From Triticum aestivum (Eukaryota; Streptophyta; Magnoliopsida; Poales; Poaceae), in NCBI RefSeq assembly GCF_018294505.1, contig NC_057801.1, positions 845,997,472-846,061,471 of the forward strand: a stretch of 64,000 nt of DNA, written 5' to 3'. Position numbers and translations under genes: made by a program. The first letter of the stretch is position 1; each line of letters begins with the position of its first letter. Shown here in pieces: positions 33,939 through 45,679 of this stretch. The notes below the pieces were generated by a model. That model saw only the letters and a list, made by a program, of their open reading frames with translations. It was not told the origin of the DNA and ran no database searches.

Positions 33939-35181
33939 CTATCTACAAACAAACATAGACAAGCAAGATACTATCAGGTACTAAGTTCATGATAAATTTA
34001 AGTTCAATTAATCATATTACTTAAGAACTCCCACTTAGACAGACATCTCTCTAGTCATCTAAGTGATTACGTGATCCAAATCAACTAAACCATAACCGAT
34101 CATCACGTGAGATGGAATAGTTTTCAATGGTGAACATCATTATGTTGATCATATCTACTATATGATTCACGCTCGACCTTTCGGTCTCCGTGTTCCGAGG
34201 CCATATCTGCATATGCTAGGCTCGTCAAGTTTAACCTGAGTATTCTGCGTGTGCAAAACTGGCTTGCACCCGTTGTAGATGGACGTAGAGCTTATCACAC
34301 CCGATCATCACGTGGTGTCTCGGCACGACGAACTTTGGCAACCGTGCATACTCAGGGAGAACACTACTTGATAATTTTAGTGAGAGATCATCTTAAAATG
34401 CTACCGTCAATCAAAGCAAGATAAGATGCATAAAGGATAAACATCACATGCAATCAATATAAGTGATATGATATGGCCATCATCATCTTGTGCTTGTGAT
34501 CTCCATCTCCGAAGCACCATCGTGATCACCATCGTCACCGGCGCGACACCTTGATCTCCATCGTAGCATCGTTGTCGTTTACGCCATCTATTGCTTCTAC
34601 GACTATCGCTACCGCTTAGTGATAAAGTAAAGCAATTACAGGGCGTTTGCATTTCATACAATAAAGCGACAACCATATGGCTCCTGCCAGTTGCCGATAA
34701 CTTCGGTTACAAAACATGATCATCTCATACAATAAAATATAGGATCACGTCTTGACCATATCACATCACAACATGCCCTGCAAAAACAAGTTAGACGTCC
34801 TCTACTTGGTTGTTGCAAATTTTACGTGGCTGCTACGGGCTTAGCAAGAACCGTTCTTACCTACGCATCAAAACCACAACGATAGTTTGTCAAATAGACT
34901 CCGTTTTAACCTTCACAAGGACCGGGCGTAGCCACACTCGGTTCAACTAAAGTGAGAGAGACAGACACCCGCCAGCCACCTTTAAGCACGAGTGCTCGTA
35001 ACGGTGAAACCAGTCTCGCGTAAGCGTATGCGTAATGTCGGTCCGGGCCGCTTCATCTCACAATACCGCTGAACCAAAGTATGACATGCTGGTAGGCAGT
35101 ATGACTTATATCGTCCACAACTCACTTGTGTTCTACTCGTGCATATAACATCAACGCATAAAACATAGGCTCTGATGCCAC
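33939..35181 (-). other. Untranslated leader and primer binding site of the Angela-like element
   Basis: About 1.2 kb between the 5' LTR and gag, as usual for this group. The primer site is 35169-35181 (TGGCATCAGAGCC on the minus strand, one mismatch to the initiator Met primer site). No gene is seen; the leader would carry packaging and dimerisation signals. Confidence 0.8.
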
Positions 35182-36908
35182 TGTTGGGGAACGTAGTAAT
35201 TTCAAAAAATTTCCTACGCGCACGCAAGATCATGGTGATGATATAGCAATGAGAGGGGAGAGTGTTCGTCCACGTACCCTCGTAGACCGTAAGCGGAAGC
35301 GTTAGCACAACACGGTTGATGTAGTCGTACGTCTTCACGATCCGACCGATCCAAGCACCGAACGTACGGAGCCTCCGAGTTCAACACACGTTCAGCTCGA
35401 TGACGTCCCTCGAACTCCGATCCAGCCGAGTGTCGAGGGAGAGTTCCGTCAGCACGACGGCGTGGTGACGATCTTGATGTTCTACCGGCGCAGGGCTTCG
35501 CCTAAGCTTCACGACGATATGACCGAGGTGGAATATGGTGGAAGGGGGCACCGCACACGGCTAAGGAACGATCCGTAGATCAACTTGTGTGTCTATGGGG
35601 TGCCCCCCGCCCCCGTATATAAAGGAGCCAGGGAGGAGGAGGCCGCCGGCCTAAGGGGGCGCACCAAGGGGGGTGTCCTACTCCCACCGGGAGTAGGACT
35701 CCCCTTTTCCAAGTTGGAGTAGGAGAGAAATAGGAAAGAGGGGAGGAGGGGAAGGAAAGGGGGGGCGCCGCCCCCCTTCCCTTGTCCTATTCGGACTAGG
35801 AGGTGGAGGGGCGCGCGGCCCCCTCCTTGCTCCTTCCTCTTCTCCCTCTTGGCCCATGTAGGCCCATTAACCTCCCGAGGGGTTCCGGTAACCTCCCGGT
35901 ACTCCGGTAAAATGCCGATTTCACCCGGAACCATTCCGATGTCCAAATATAGGCTTCCAATATATCAATCTTTATGTCTCGACCATTCCGAGACTCCTCG
36001 TCATGTCCGTGATCACATCCGGGACTCCGAACAAACTTCGATACATCAAAACTTATAAACTCATAATAAAACTGTCATCGAAACGTTAAGCGTGCGGACC
36101 CTACGGGTTCGAGAACTATGTAGACATGACCTAAAACCATTCTCGGTAAATAACCAATAGCGGGACCTAGATGAACATATTGGTTCCTACATATTCTACG
36201 AAGATCTTTATCGGTCAAACCGCATAACAACAAACTTTGTTCCCTTCGTCATCGGTATGTTACTTGCCCGAGATTTGATCGTCGGTATCCAATACCTAGT
36301 TCAATCTCATTACCGGCAAGTCTCTTTACTCGTTCTGTAACTAACTCATTAGTTACATGCTTGCAAGGCTTAGGTGATGAGTATTACCGAGAGGGCCCAG
36401 AGATACCTCTCCGACAATCGGAGTGACAAATCCTAATCTCGAATTATGCCAACCCAACATGTACCTTCGGAAACACCTGTAGAGCACCTTTATAATCACC
36501 CAGTTACGTTGTGACGTTTGGTAGCACACAAAGTGTTCTTCCGGTAAACGGGAGTTGCATAATCTCATAGTTGCAGGAACTTTGTGTATGTCATGAAGAA
36601 AGCAATAGTAGTATACTAAACGATCAAGTGCTAGGCTAACAGAATGGGTCATGTGAATCACATCATTCTCCTAATGATGTGATCCCACTAATCAAATGAC
36701 AACACATGTCTATGGTCAGGAAACATAACCATCTTTGATCAATGAGCTAGTCAAGTAGAGGCATACTAGTGACTATAGTTTTGTCTATGTATTCACACAT
36801 GTATCATGTTTCCGGTTAATACAATTCTAGCATGAATAATAAACATTTATCATGATATGAGGAAATAAATAATAACTTTATTATTGCCTCTAGGGCATAT
36901 TTCCTTCA
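35182..36908 (-). repeat. 5' LTR of the Angela-like element
   Basis: 1727 bp; it precedes the primer binding site on the coding (minus) strand. Confidence 0.95.
35615..35624 (-). promoter_or_regulatory. TATA-like box in the Angela 5' LTR
   Basis: CTTTATATAC on the minus strand lies in the conserved part of the LTR, about 435 bp before the primer site. It is the expected core promoter of the element. Confidence 0.5.
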
Positions 36909-37026
36909 GTGACTATATACGGCGCAAAATGAGTGAATCTACATTTTAAAATATGTCTACATACATCCGTATGTTGAGTCCATTTGAAATGCCTAGAAAG
37001 ACAAGTATTTGGGAACGGAGGGAGTA

Positions 37027-38340
37027 TTACGTAGAATTTGTAGCCAAGCCCCAGCTTTCCAGAGAGTAGTCTCTTGCATGATGGTCCATAGAATGCGTTG
37101 GCTTGAATAAATCTCCCTAAGTTCCTCACCAAGAAATATATGGAGAATAAAATCACGTACGGCGCCATTGACGAATTTTAATCTTACTAGAGTTCTCATG
37201 TCATTTACTTAAGTAAGAGATTATCTTATCTTATGGAACGTACTCATCCAAATTCGATTTTACATTTGCCGAGTTACACTTTGGAGCGTGGCAACTCATT
37301 TCCAGTCTAAAATGACGTAACATCAACAACAATAGCACCTGTAAGATTTGTCTAGCAATGGAGGAGGATCCAAAGAAATTAAATGTTAGTAAAATTTTTA
37401 AAATGAAAAAATAGTTTGTCGAAATTAGATGAGTATTTAAGTATGTGTGTATAAATGTTCGACCCGTATTTACAAAATGGGCACCCCACAAATTTAAAAA
37501 TGTGTTGTGCTAATTTAAAAAATGTTTAGCGTGTGAGATGAAAGATTTAATCTTCTATTGAAAATGTTAGTTCCGGGTTTACGAATATTCATATTATTGG
37601 AAGAAATTGTCGAATAATTGTGTCCCGTATGGACGAGCAACCAGTGTGATTCGTGAGTGTTATATATGGCAGAGGTGTATGTGAACCGTGAGTGCTATGT
37701 GTGGAAGAAATGTATGTGCCTGTAGTACGTGTGAAAGGAAGAACTATGTACTACAGCTACTATACTAGGTTAAGAGGACACAATATATGTACTGAGATAC
37801 AGGTAGATGCGTGACAGCTCATGGATGCACTGACAATATGTTAAAAGTCTTTTATAAAGGCGAAGGTAAGCATCCGCCTTTCATTGCCTTCAAGATACGT
37901 GCATTTTATACATGCATCTGGTATGCGATCTAGACGCTAAGTGCCATTAGTAGGGTTATCGTGTTTTGGTGGTGAGTGATCTAAGGAATTGTACAAGATG
38001 AGGTCAATCTAAAACAAGAACACATCCGAAACATTAGCACATGCAAGGGAGGAGGATCTGGAGAATGCTTTGATCCACAGCTGATAGACGTTTCTGGGAG
38101 GAGGCTGGATTATTGTTGGATGTTCGACTAAATACACTGGCTTGTGATATCCTGTGTGATTAATTGTTCACGAATAACCAGCGATAAGAAATTATTACCA
38201 TCATGTAGTCTATTTGACACTGCTGCAATCAGTAGACACATGCCTGAAAAAAACAGGCTTCATTGGGTGCTCTCAATAAAACTCACAATAGAATAACTTG
38301 ATCTTCTATACATCCATAACAAGAAAGTGCTTGTTCTGAT
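37027..38340 (+). other. Unit A sequence without an intact gene
   Basis: 37200-37560 resembles 41210-41600 further right in the same unit (shared CATTT..AGAAATTCTTCAAA in the B copy, GAGTTACACTT, AAAAATGTG), and 37740-37870 resembles 27470-27580. This indicates older duplications within the unit. No complete coding sequence. Confidence 0.5.
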
Positions 38341-38590
38341 AGGCCATGGATGGTGGCTTCGTGAACCCGATACCATTAAGTTAAACACGGATATGACATG
38401 AGATTTGACACTGGCACTGTATAGGATATGGAGGTGTCATTTAGTCCGCAAATACGTTAGTGGGAGCCTCAAGAAAACAGCTCTTCGGAGTTACTGATCC
38501 ACTTGTTGTTGAAGCAACATCTTTTCAAGCATAAACCATTTTTGCAAATATCCGAGGCTGCCCTACAGTCTTGTATAGACCGATTTCTTG
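38341..38590 (+). pseudogene. Second RNase H-like (RVT_3) fragment, unit A
   Basis: Conceptual pieces TIKLNTDM, FDTGT, GYGG, GASRKQLFGVTDPLVVEATS are collinear with the fragment at 27808-27990 but in shifting frames with stops. In unit B the first part is still open (60036-60437). It is a relic of a LINE-type RNase H. Confidence 0.55.
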
Positions 38591-38679
38591 GATGTCATCA
38601 ATCTCTAGAATACTTGCCACAACAAAATTCTGTTGTGGTTCCTATCTCTGTGCCAAGCTCATCTCCGTGCCAAGAAGGG

Positions 38680-39000
38680 CTAGGTAATAATACTACTACT
38701 TTTGATATGCAACATGTACTCCGTAGTTTCAACAACAAGCTCATCTCTCTGCCAAGAAGGGCAGTCCCGGAATAGGTGTAGTGTAGTCTCTTCAAAGCTG
38801 ACAGTTATTGGAAGGCAGATGATTTTTTTCCTATGAAGCAAACTTCTTGAATAGACTTTGTCATGCAATAGATTCCTTTTAAAATTATAATTCTGAGCAT
38901 TGGAGCACTCATGGTTTGGGAGATCATGTTGAAGGACCTTGTACATACTAGTCAATATGTACGTGCAATGCACGTTAATTTGGAAGTATATTAAGTGCAT
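38680..39000 (-). pseudogene. LINE zf-RVT domain fragment, unit A
   Basis: The minus-strand frame contains FKRNLLHDKVYSRSLLHRKK, then SFEETTLHLFRDCPSW: the zf-RVT pattern (NLLHRK, EETxxHLFxxC) that follows the reverse transcriptase in plant LINEs. No reverse-transcriptase core is attached. Confidence 0.65.
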
Positions 39001-39439
39001 GCGGATATTAAGTAGGATATTATATGCATGTTATTACATGATTAGCATTATATTTGGCATGAAATTAACTGCACGCTAAACGTGTTGAGCGCTCGACATT
39101 GAAGGATTCTAGGTCGTTGGATTGACATGATTTGATGGCCGAGATTAATTGGATCTGCCCCTTTGGGTCTTTTTATATTGGTATAGATGAATAGACTAGC
39201 TAATTTCCTGTGCATGTACTCTGGTGGTTCAACATCGGTCTTGTCCGACATATATCTTACATCAATTTTGGTAGCATTTAATTTGGTGAAATTATGGGTA
39301 GTGGAAGGCAAGGCAAGTTTTGATATGTTAAGATTTTCGTAAGACTAATTTGATTTGGTTGAGTTAATGCAGCATGGCGTTTTGGCAAAGTATGTATTTT
39401 GTTTAGATTAATCCAAGTTAATATATTTATGTTATATTT

Positions 39440-39930
39440 TATTTTGTGGGGCCTCGGTTGGGGTTAACAAAAAAATGACACAAAATCAAAGGGGGGAGGA
39501 GAATATGGGAGGTAAAAAAACAGGTGGGAGGTGGAGGCGACTGAATGAACTCTCCTTTAATAATGCTGGTTTTACTTTGTGTGGCATCGGTTGCGGTAAA
39601 CAAAAAACCAATAGGAAACTAAAGGGGGTGGAGAACGTGGGAGTTGGAGGTGACGGAGCGAACCCCCCTTTCATCGTAGTCATATTTATGTTGGTTTTTC
39701 TTTTGTGTGGAATTGGCCGGGGTTAGCAAAAGAACTAACTGAAAACCAAAGGGCGGCGGGGATTGGAACCTGGGGGAAAAACCATGTGGGAGGTGGAGGC
39801 GACGGCATGAACTCCCCTTTTCATAATGGTGGTTTTTTGTTTTTGCAGCATCAGTTGGGATTAACAAAAAAACCAACATGAAACAAAAGGGGGATGAGGA
39901 TGTGTGAGGTGAAGGCGACGGAATGAACTG
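39440..39930 (+). repeat. Four-copy imperfect tandem repeat, period about 125-135 bp, unit A
   Basis: Units start near 39442, 39574, 39698 and 39828. Each reads roughly TTTGTGTGGCATCGGTTGGG, GTTAACAAAAAACCAA, AAAGGGGG, GTGGGAGGTGGAGGCGACGG, AATGAACTCCCC, TTTCATAATG. Apparent ORFs on both strands follow this period and are not genes. Confidence 0.8.
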
Positions 39931-39954
39931 CTCTCTAATAGTAGAGATGATTAA

Positions 39955-40254
39955 GAGCATCCCCAACAGACTCGTAAAAGCTATTCTGAGCACTAAAAAT
40001 CGTTCTTTTTGGGCGCGGATACGCTCCAGCAGATGCTATAAAATAGCGTGCGCAAAAAATTTAGAGCATGCGCTAGAAAGCGCTATCGCACGCTGCAAAT
40101 TTGAGGCGCTGGACTGCACGCGCTTCATAAGTTGCACTGCGTGTTTTTTTGGCATGCGTTTTTGGGCATCTGGAAAATCAATGTTGGCCGTGGCACGCTA
40201 AAAGTGCTACAGTGGCACTGTAAAACTATTTTTGCGTGTCTACTGGAGGTGCTC
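39955..40254. mobile_element. Tourist-like (PIF/Harbinger) MITE, unit A
   Basis: Ends GAGCATCCCCAACAG and, inverted, GAGCACCTCCAGTAG. TAA duplications at 39952-39954 and 40255-40257. The interior is GC-rich with CGC/GCG alternations. Confidence 0.75.
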
Positions 40255-40374
40255 TAACTAGGTTCTCTCCGTGTGTATGCCCATTTATCCGACTGTTCAT
40301 TGAGTTAGTACTTTTGGAGGAATAATATTAATTCTTTGTATTGCTGGTAGGCTTGTTGGACAAGAGAGTATAAA

Positions 40375-40600
40375 GTTATGTATCCTCCTCCAGAAAGTGT
40401 TTGACGAAGATTTCTTGTTGAATAGTAAAAGTTATTTATCCTCTCTTCAATTACCTTGCCAGAGCATGATAGTGCTGCCCTACCCTCGAGTGCACTTCGC
40501 TGTCATCTCAAAATTTGACCTCAACTGTTAATGCTTTTCCACGAAAAAGATCCAACAGACATATTGCAACAAATTTAGCCACTAGATTGGCACCTTTCTT
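40375..40600 (-). pseudogene. Decayed LINE fragment, unit A
   Basis: Same region as the better-preserved frame at 13100-13408 (shared CATGATAGTGCTGCCCTACC, AATGCTTTTCCACGAAAAAG), here with stops and indels. Confidence 0.5.
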
Positions 40601-40789
40601 GAAATGATATTGTATCCATCTCTTGTTATAAGCATCATGCATGTACGAGATGATCCATCGACCTATCTGGATGCATCTTGCAATCTCGCTGGAAGTGCTT
40701 CATAAACCTCGGTATGTTTCGACATGGCCAAACCTACACTATGTTTATAAACATAATGTAATATTGTGTTGATATATTTGAAAGTGTTC

Positions 40790-41860
40790 ACCCAGACAAA
40801 GAGGAAATTATTAATTTGAGAATATATCGCACTAATATATAAATAAGGGTGATTAATGTGGTGTGCGCATACACGTATCACCGGGTGGTGTAGGTATGTC
40901 ATTTTCGAAGCTTATTGAAAGCTCGTATATAATCCATCCGTCGCATATTATAAGATGTTATTACATCAAATATACTCTTATATCTTCATGGGTTGTATCG
41001 AATGTCTGCCGGAGAAAAAATAAATTACTTCCCAACTACTGCATTGTTAGGAACGCTTGCTATTGTGGGCCAAACAATATTTCGTTGTCACATCCTGATC
41101 AATTCAATCTGGGTGCGAACGAGTACGTAGTTATCCTTTGACGCTTTAGTTTTAATGTATACATGCTTATCGTACATACTCTTCAGAAATTCTTCATTTC
41201 AGAGATGTGCTCATCTTATCATACATACTTATCCAAACATTAATTTACATTTCAGAAATTCTTCAAATTTTATTCATAATTTTGTCGAATCAACTGAGTT
41301 ACACTTCTCTGCGTGGAATTCATAATTCCACAGAGAATACAACAAATCTAGGTGCAAAACTGGATTTTGAATGTGGATATTACTGATTCCTCTCCTATCG
41401 CTTGCTATATACCCACCCCCTGTATCGAGATGTAGTAACACACTTACCTTTGAAATTAAATGTTAATGACATTTTTAAATTAAATATTTAAAATTTAATG
41501 TATAAATGTCTTTCCCATATTTACGAAATGGGCACCTGACGTTTCAAAAATGTGGTTTGCTTATTAGACAACAATTCAGCATGTTTGATCAAAGACTAAA
41601 TCGTGCGGCGAGATGAGTAAGAGGGACGAGAGAATTCGGCAGTGCGATCAAGATATACCCCTTTTCACCAGGCAGGGCTACACGGGTTCCTGACATCTTT
41701 GTTGATGGTGATCGGAGGCGCGTAACGATATTTTTTGAGCTGTAGCAAATATGCCCGGGAAAAAGAGAAATTATTTCCCAACTAATGTATAACCCTCTCC
41801 GACCCCGAGACACACTCGAGTACCGCCCTTCTCTGAGCGTACCAGCCGAGCAAGCGAGCA
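40790..41860 (+). other. Rearranged promoter region of the MADS pseudogene
   Basis: It matches the upstream of the 19412 gene but is internally duplicated: GGAGAAAAAATAAATTACTT at about 41012 recurs as GGAAAAAGAGAAATTATTTC at about 41757. The TATA/leader motif occurs twice (CTATATACCCACCCCCTGTA at about 41405 and GTATAACCCTCTCCGACCCC at about 41786). The core promoter nearest the ATG has lost the TATAAA. Confidence 0.6.
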
Positions 41861-42760
41861 ATGGTGGCGCCCAATCGAAGGATCGGGTAGGAGGATGCCC
41901 GGCACGTCTGCTTCTCGAAGCGCCTCGTGGTGTTCTTCAGCAAGGCCACCGGTCTGGCGGTCCTCACCGGCGCCCAGGTGGCCACCCTCACCTTCTCACC
42001 CGGCGGCAACGAATTCTCTTTTCTCCACCCCATCGTGGAACGCTTCTTGCCGGGGGAGGGTGTGGGGGCTGGCGCGAGGGAGGAGGGCACTAGTTGCCGG
42101 CGAAGATAAGAAACTAGAGCAGCTCCACCAGGAGTTCGACAAGCTGCGCACCGAGCTGGTCGAGGTGAAGAAGCGCATGGAGCGCAAGGAGGAGATCATA
42201 GAGAAAGACCGTGACGCGGGAGACCGGATAGTGGCTTGGGTCGACCCGAACGTGCGGGACATGGGGGGCGAGGACATGGCGGCCTTCTTTGCCATGCTGA
42301 TGTGTAGAAAATTCCGCGCCAACCAAGATCTCCACGAGGAGATGCATGTCGACATGAGCTGCATGGTGGAGGTGGCCCCACCACTGCACCTCCAGATCTT
42401 CGGTGGCAGTACTTTTGAGTTCCGTAGCAGCAGCAGCAGCAGCAGCAGACGGTGATGCAGACGCTGCATCCGCCTTAGGGGTTCACCTCCGAGGTTAATA
42501 TGCAGAAGCGCATGGTGATGGAGCTGCCTCCGGCAAAGCAGGTCACCGCCGGGATGGATATGCAAGAGATGCCTCCGCCGCCGGGATTCGCCACGGGCAT
42601 GGATATGGAGGAGATGCAGATAGCGATTCCTCAGCCGCCAGGGTTGGACAACGAGATGGGGATGCAAATGGAGATACATTAGTTGCTTATTGCGATGCCT
42701 CCGTCACCGGAGATCCCTGCCGGGTTGGAGACGAATGCCGGCTTCCCGTTCCTGTACTGA
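41861..42760 (+). pseudogene. Type I MADS-box pseudogene, unit A
   Basis: Collinear with the gene at 19412. A 36-bp (12-codon) deletion removes the basic start of the MADS domain, and a CAG to TAG change makes a stop at 41888-41890. The rest of the domain is readable (HVCFSKRLVVFFSKATGLAV). A frameshift near 42095 separates it from the coiled coil (KLEQLHQEFDKLRTELVEVK). A CAG run near 42430 ends that frame at about 42455. The last pieces (MDMQEMPPPPGFATGMDMEE) keep the 13 bp missing in the 19412 gene. It cannot make a DNA-binding MADS protein. Confidence 0.9.
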
Positions 42761-44223
42761 GATCCAAACCCGTGTCCATCCGTTCAAGTATAATCATTCA
42801 ACAATGGACCATAGTTCGTCAAAATATGTTGTCGTCTAGTTAATCTGGATGAAATCTTTCGTCAAATTTTATGTCGTTTCTTTATTATAAAGAATTAATG
42901 GCCAAATCTGTATTGCCCTGTCGCTGACTGCTGCTATTTAATGAAATACTGACATCTTCTCAAATGTACTACACATGTTCGCTGGCTACAAGATTTTGAG
43001 TCAGCAATGTACTAGTGTTGACTCCTTTTCTCAATGACTTAACATGGTAACAAGCACTTGAGAACATTTTTATATCGGTGAATAAATTGTAGAACAAGAT
43101 GAATAGTTTTTTTAGGATTATGTGAATAGTTTTTGAAAAATCATGATGAACATTTTTATAAAGAAAAAACATAGCATTTTATTACTATGCAATATACATT
43201 TTTTAAATGTGGTGACCATTTTTGAAACACATGATGAAAAACTTGTAAAACATTAGGAAATGTTTTCAAAATGCAACAAACATTTCGTATGAGATGATGA
43301 CTACATTTTAAAACACGGTGAACATAATTTCAAATGCTTTTAACATTTCTGGAAAAAATGTGATGTACATTTTAATGCATGGTGAACATTTTTGGAAAAT
43401 ACACTATGAACATATTTAAGTAAGGGATGAAAAAAGTGACAATCGAAAGAAAAATCTAAGAAATAAAATTCTGAAATTAAAAGTGAAATAAGATAATGAT
43501 AAAAAGGAAGAAATAAGGGAAAATAGAAAGAAATAAAAACAAATAAAAAGAACAGAAACACATAAAAATTAACATATATATATTCATGCAATTAAAAAAT
43601 GTCCAGACATTTGGAAAAAGACCGTGCTTATTTTTCTAAACCGAAACATGAATTAAACCACATGATTCCTTTCAAAAATTCATAATTTTGGAAAATGATC
43701 TTGAATTTTTATAAATGTGGAGAGGAACTTGTCGACAACCCTACTCCCACCGCTAACTGCAATCTCATTGCAGGCATCCAGCTGAATGCCGTGCGTGGAC
43801 TTCCAACTAGGACAAAAAGCGGTCGGACTCAGTTGCTTGTCGAGGGTGGACTTGCAACTCAGTAAAAAATGGGTCGGGCCCCATCTACAGCTAAAATTTC
43901 AATTAATAATAACTTAAATATACTATGATAATGGAGAACCCAGGGAGATGGGTCTTACATTGACCTGGCACAATTAATTTAGAATAATACTTTAGCTCTC
44001 ACGTTTCTTATTGGCTATACTTCATAGCTTATGATTCTTATTGTTGTTTCCTCTCCATCTGTTGTGCTTTAGCTCTCACGAATAAGTCGTCCCAGTGCCT
44101 ATAAATTAACAAAACACAACATCATTCCAACTTCATTGAACGAAAACAAACAAGAACAAAAGGTAGAAGAGAATATCTAAGAAACGTACAATCAATCAAA
44201 TTATGAATCTGAAGAGAAAAGTA
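42761..44223. other. AT-rich sequence after the MADS pseudogene
   Basis: The first 200 bp match the 3' region of the 19412 gene. 43070-43420 repeats short variants of GTGAACATTTTT, a degenerate Triticeae repeat. No gene is visible. Confidence 0.5.
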
Positions 44224-44281
44224 CTCCCTCTATAAAGAAATATAAGAGCATTAGCGCTCTGATATTTCTTTACGGAGGGAG
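44224..44281. mobile_element. Very short Stowaway MITE, almost pure foldback
   Basis: CTCCCTCTATAAAGAAATAT...ATATTTCTTTACGGAGGGAG, 58 bp, with TA on both sides (44222-44223, 44282-44283). It is essentially two terminal repeats joined around AGAGCATTAGCGCTCT. Confidence 0.9.
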
Positions 44282-45177
44282 TACATTATTAAAATTTCAG
44301 GTGTGCATGTGGATCGGTCAATTAAACAATAAACATAAGAATTAGTTATAATGGTTAAAGAAAATGCATAACCAAGTGTTAGAGTTATAGTGGTTAAAGA
44401 ACATACAATATGTGCATCCCTTAGCTTAGTATACACCTCACCCATCGTTTACCTTCCCCAAGAAATGCCCTCCTTTCCCGCTCACTGTACGAAGCTAGTG
44501 GCATGATTGTAGTACCTGAAGCTGCAAAAGATGACAAGGAATGGAACTGAATGAATTTCCAAAATACCTACCAGTCCATGGTATCAACATGAACTAAATG
44601 AACTCCACTTAAATTTGTTTGGAATGTGTCACGGCCGGTTTTTCGGGTATAAATTTTCAGAAAAAGACCCTCGTGCTCATCAGCCCCAGGATTACTGTTA
44701 GCTGATGAGGCTCCAACTTGATACCGAAATTCCAAGCAAAAATACAAAACATGTAGTACAAGACCATTCTGGCCTGTGAGTACAACAAATGGTTTCTAGT
44801 GGTAGAGGGCGGAAGCGGTTTGAGGATCATCAGGGTCTATGGGACTCCATTTCCCATCAGGAACAGCTGACCAGGTTAACTCCTATCTTCACGAGGCTGC
44901 TATCATCGTTGCTTAGGTTCCGGGGCTGTCGTCGCGTCGCTCCTCTCCGTGCAAGAAATCTGGCCAAGACAATAGCCAGGGACAAGCCAGTGAGTACTTT
45001 GAATGTACTCGCAAATATTATGAACACAGGTATAAGATAACAATGGTATGCTGAAAATAGTTTATGCTCATGACGTCAGTCACAACAGATAAATAAAACT
45101 CTGATGCGTGCAAGCATGTTATTTATGAATATGCAATAACATACTAGTATTAAAATTTATGAAATAAATAACAAGCA

Positions 45178-45679
45178 ATGCCACAGTCGGGCGTCTGAGC
45201 GACACCACATAAAGGGCTTTTAAAAGAAATGCCATAGTCGGGTGTCTGAGCGACACCACATAAAGGGCTTTAAAAGAAATGCCACAGTCGGGTGTCTAAG
45301 CGACACCACATAAAGGGCTTTTAAAAGAAATGCCACAGTCGGGCGTCTGAGCGACACCACATAAAGGGCTTTAAAAGAAATGCCACAGTCGGGCGTCTAA
45401 GCGACACCACATAAAGGGCTTTAAAAGAAATGCCACAGTCGGGCGTCTGAGCGACACCACATAAAGGGCTTTAAAAGAAATGCCACAGTCGGGCGTCTTA
45501 GCGACACCACATAAAGGGCTTTAAAAGAAATGCCACAGTCGGGCGTCTGAGCGACACCACATAAAGGGCTTTAAAAAAATGCCACAGTCGGGCGTCTGAG
45601 CGACACCACATAAAGGACTTTAAAAGAAATGCCACAGTCGGGCGTCTGAGCGACACCACATAAAGGGCTTTAAAAGAAA
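45178..45679 (+). repeat. 50/51-bp minisatellite, 10 copies, in the 3' LTR
   Basis: Unit begins ATGCCACAGTCGGGCGTCTG and ends AAAGGGCTTTAAAAGAA. Copies are adjacent with no spacers and differ by single bases. Confidence 0.95.

Larger units (their letters stand above)
28191..36908 (-). mobile_element. Copia LTR retrotransposon of the BARE1/WIS/Angela group
   Basis: 8718 bp, minus orientation, flanked by GTGAC at 28186-28190 and 36909-36913. LTRs of about 1.73 kb match the group's typical sequence (TGAAGGAAATATGCCC to CGTTCCCCAACA on the minus strand). Purine tract TGCAAGTGGGGGAC (29917-29930) and primer site complementary to initiator Met tRNA (35169-35181) are in place. The polyprotein is complete in domain order but has two frameshifts. 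Confidence 0.96.
28142..37024. mobile_element. Stowaway MITE (160 bp) split by the Angela-like element
   Basis: The left arm 28142-28190 begins CTCCCTCCGTTCCTAAATAC; the right arm 36914-37024 ends with its inverse (GTATTTGGGAACGGAGGGAG). TA duplications are at 28140-28141 and 37025-37026. Unit B has the uninterrupted site TTACCTATTACG at 58978-58989, so this MITE entered after the duplication, or was lost cleanly from B. Confidence 0.92.
24868..44626 (+). repeat. Tandem segmental duplication, unit A
   Basis: 24868-28139 matches 55712-58982, and 37025-41696 matches 58983-64000, in the same order and orientation with scattered substitutions and small indels. Units lie head to tail: apart from the 11-kb LTR element, A runs directly into B. 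Without the Angela-like element and its host MITE, unit A is about 10.9 kb. It holds LINE/RNase H fragments, several MITEs and a MADS pseudogene. Confidence 0.9.

Noticed and set aside
38940..39190. Possible further MITE starting TAGTCAATATGTACGTGCAA
   Set aside because: The left motif resembles known grass repeat ends, but I found no matching inverted end or target duplication.
39475..39993. Overlapping ORFs on both strands (and 61356-61880)
   Set aside because: They follow the 125-135-bp repeat period and lack any domain.
43340..43591. Phe-rich minus-strand ORF with a membrane-protein look
   Set aside because: AT-rich degenerate repeat (GTGAACATTTTT variants); the hydrophobic codons are compositional.
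45178..45679. Regular direct repeats resembling a CRISPR array
   Set aside because: Units abut with no unique spacers, lie in a plant LTR and recur in the partner LTR; it is a minisatellite.
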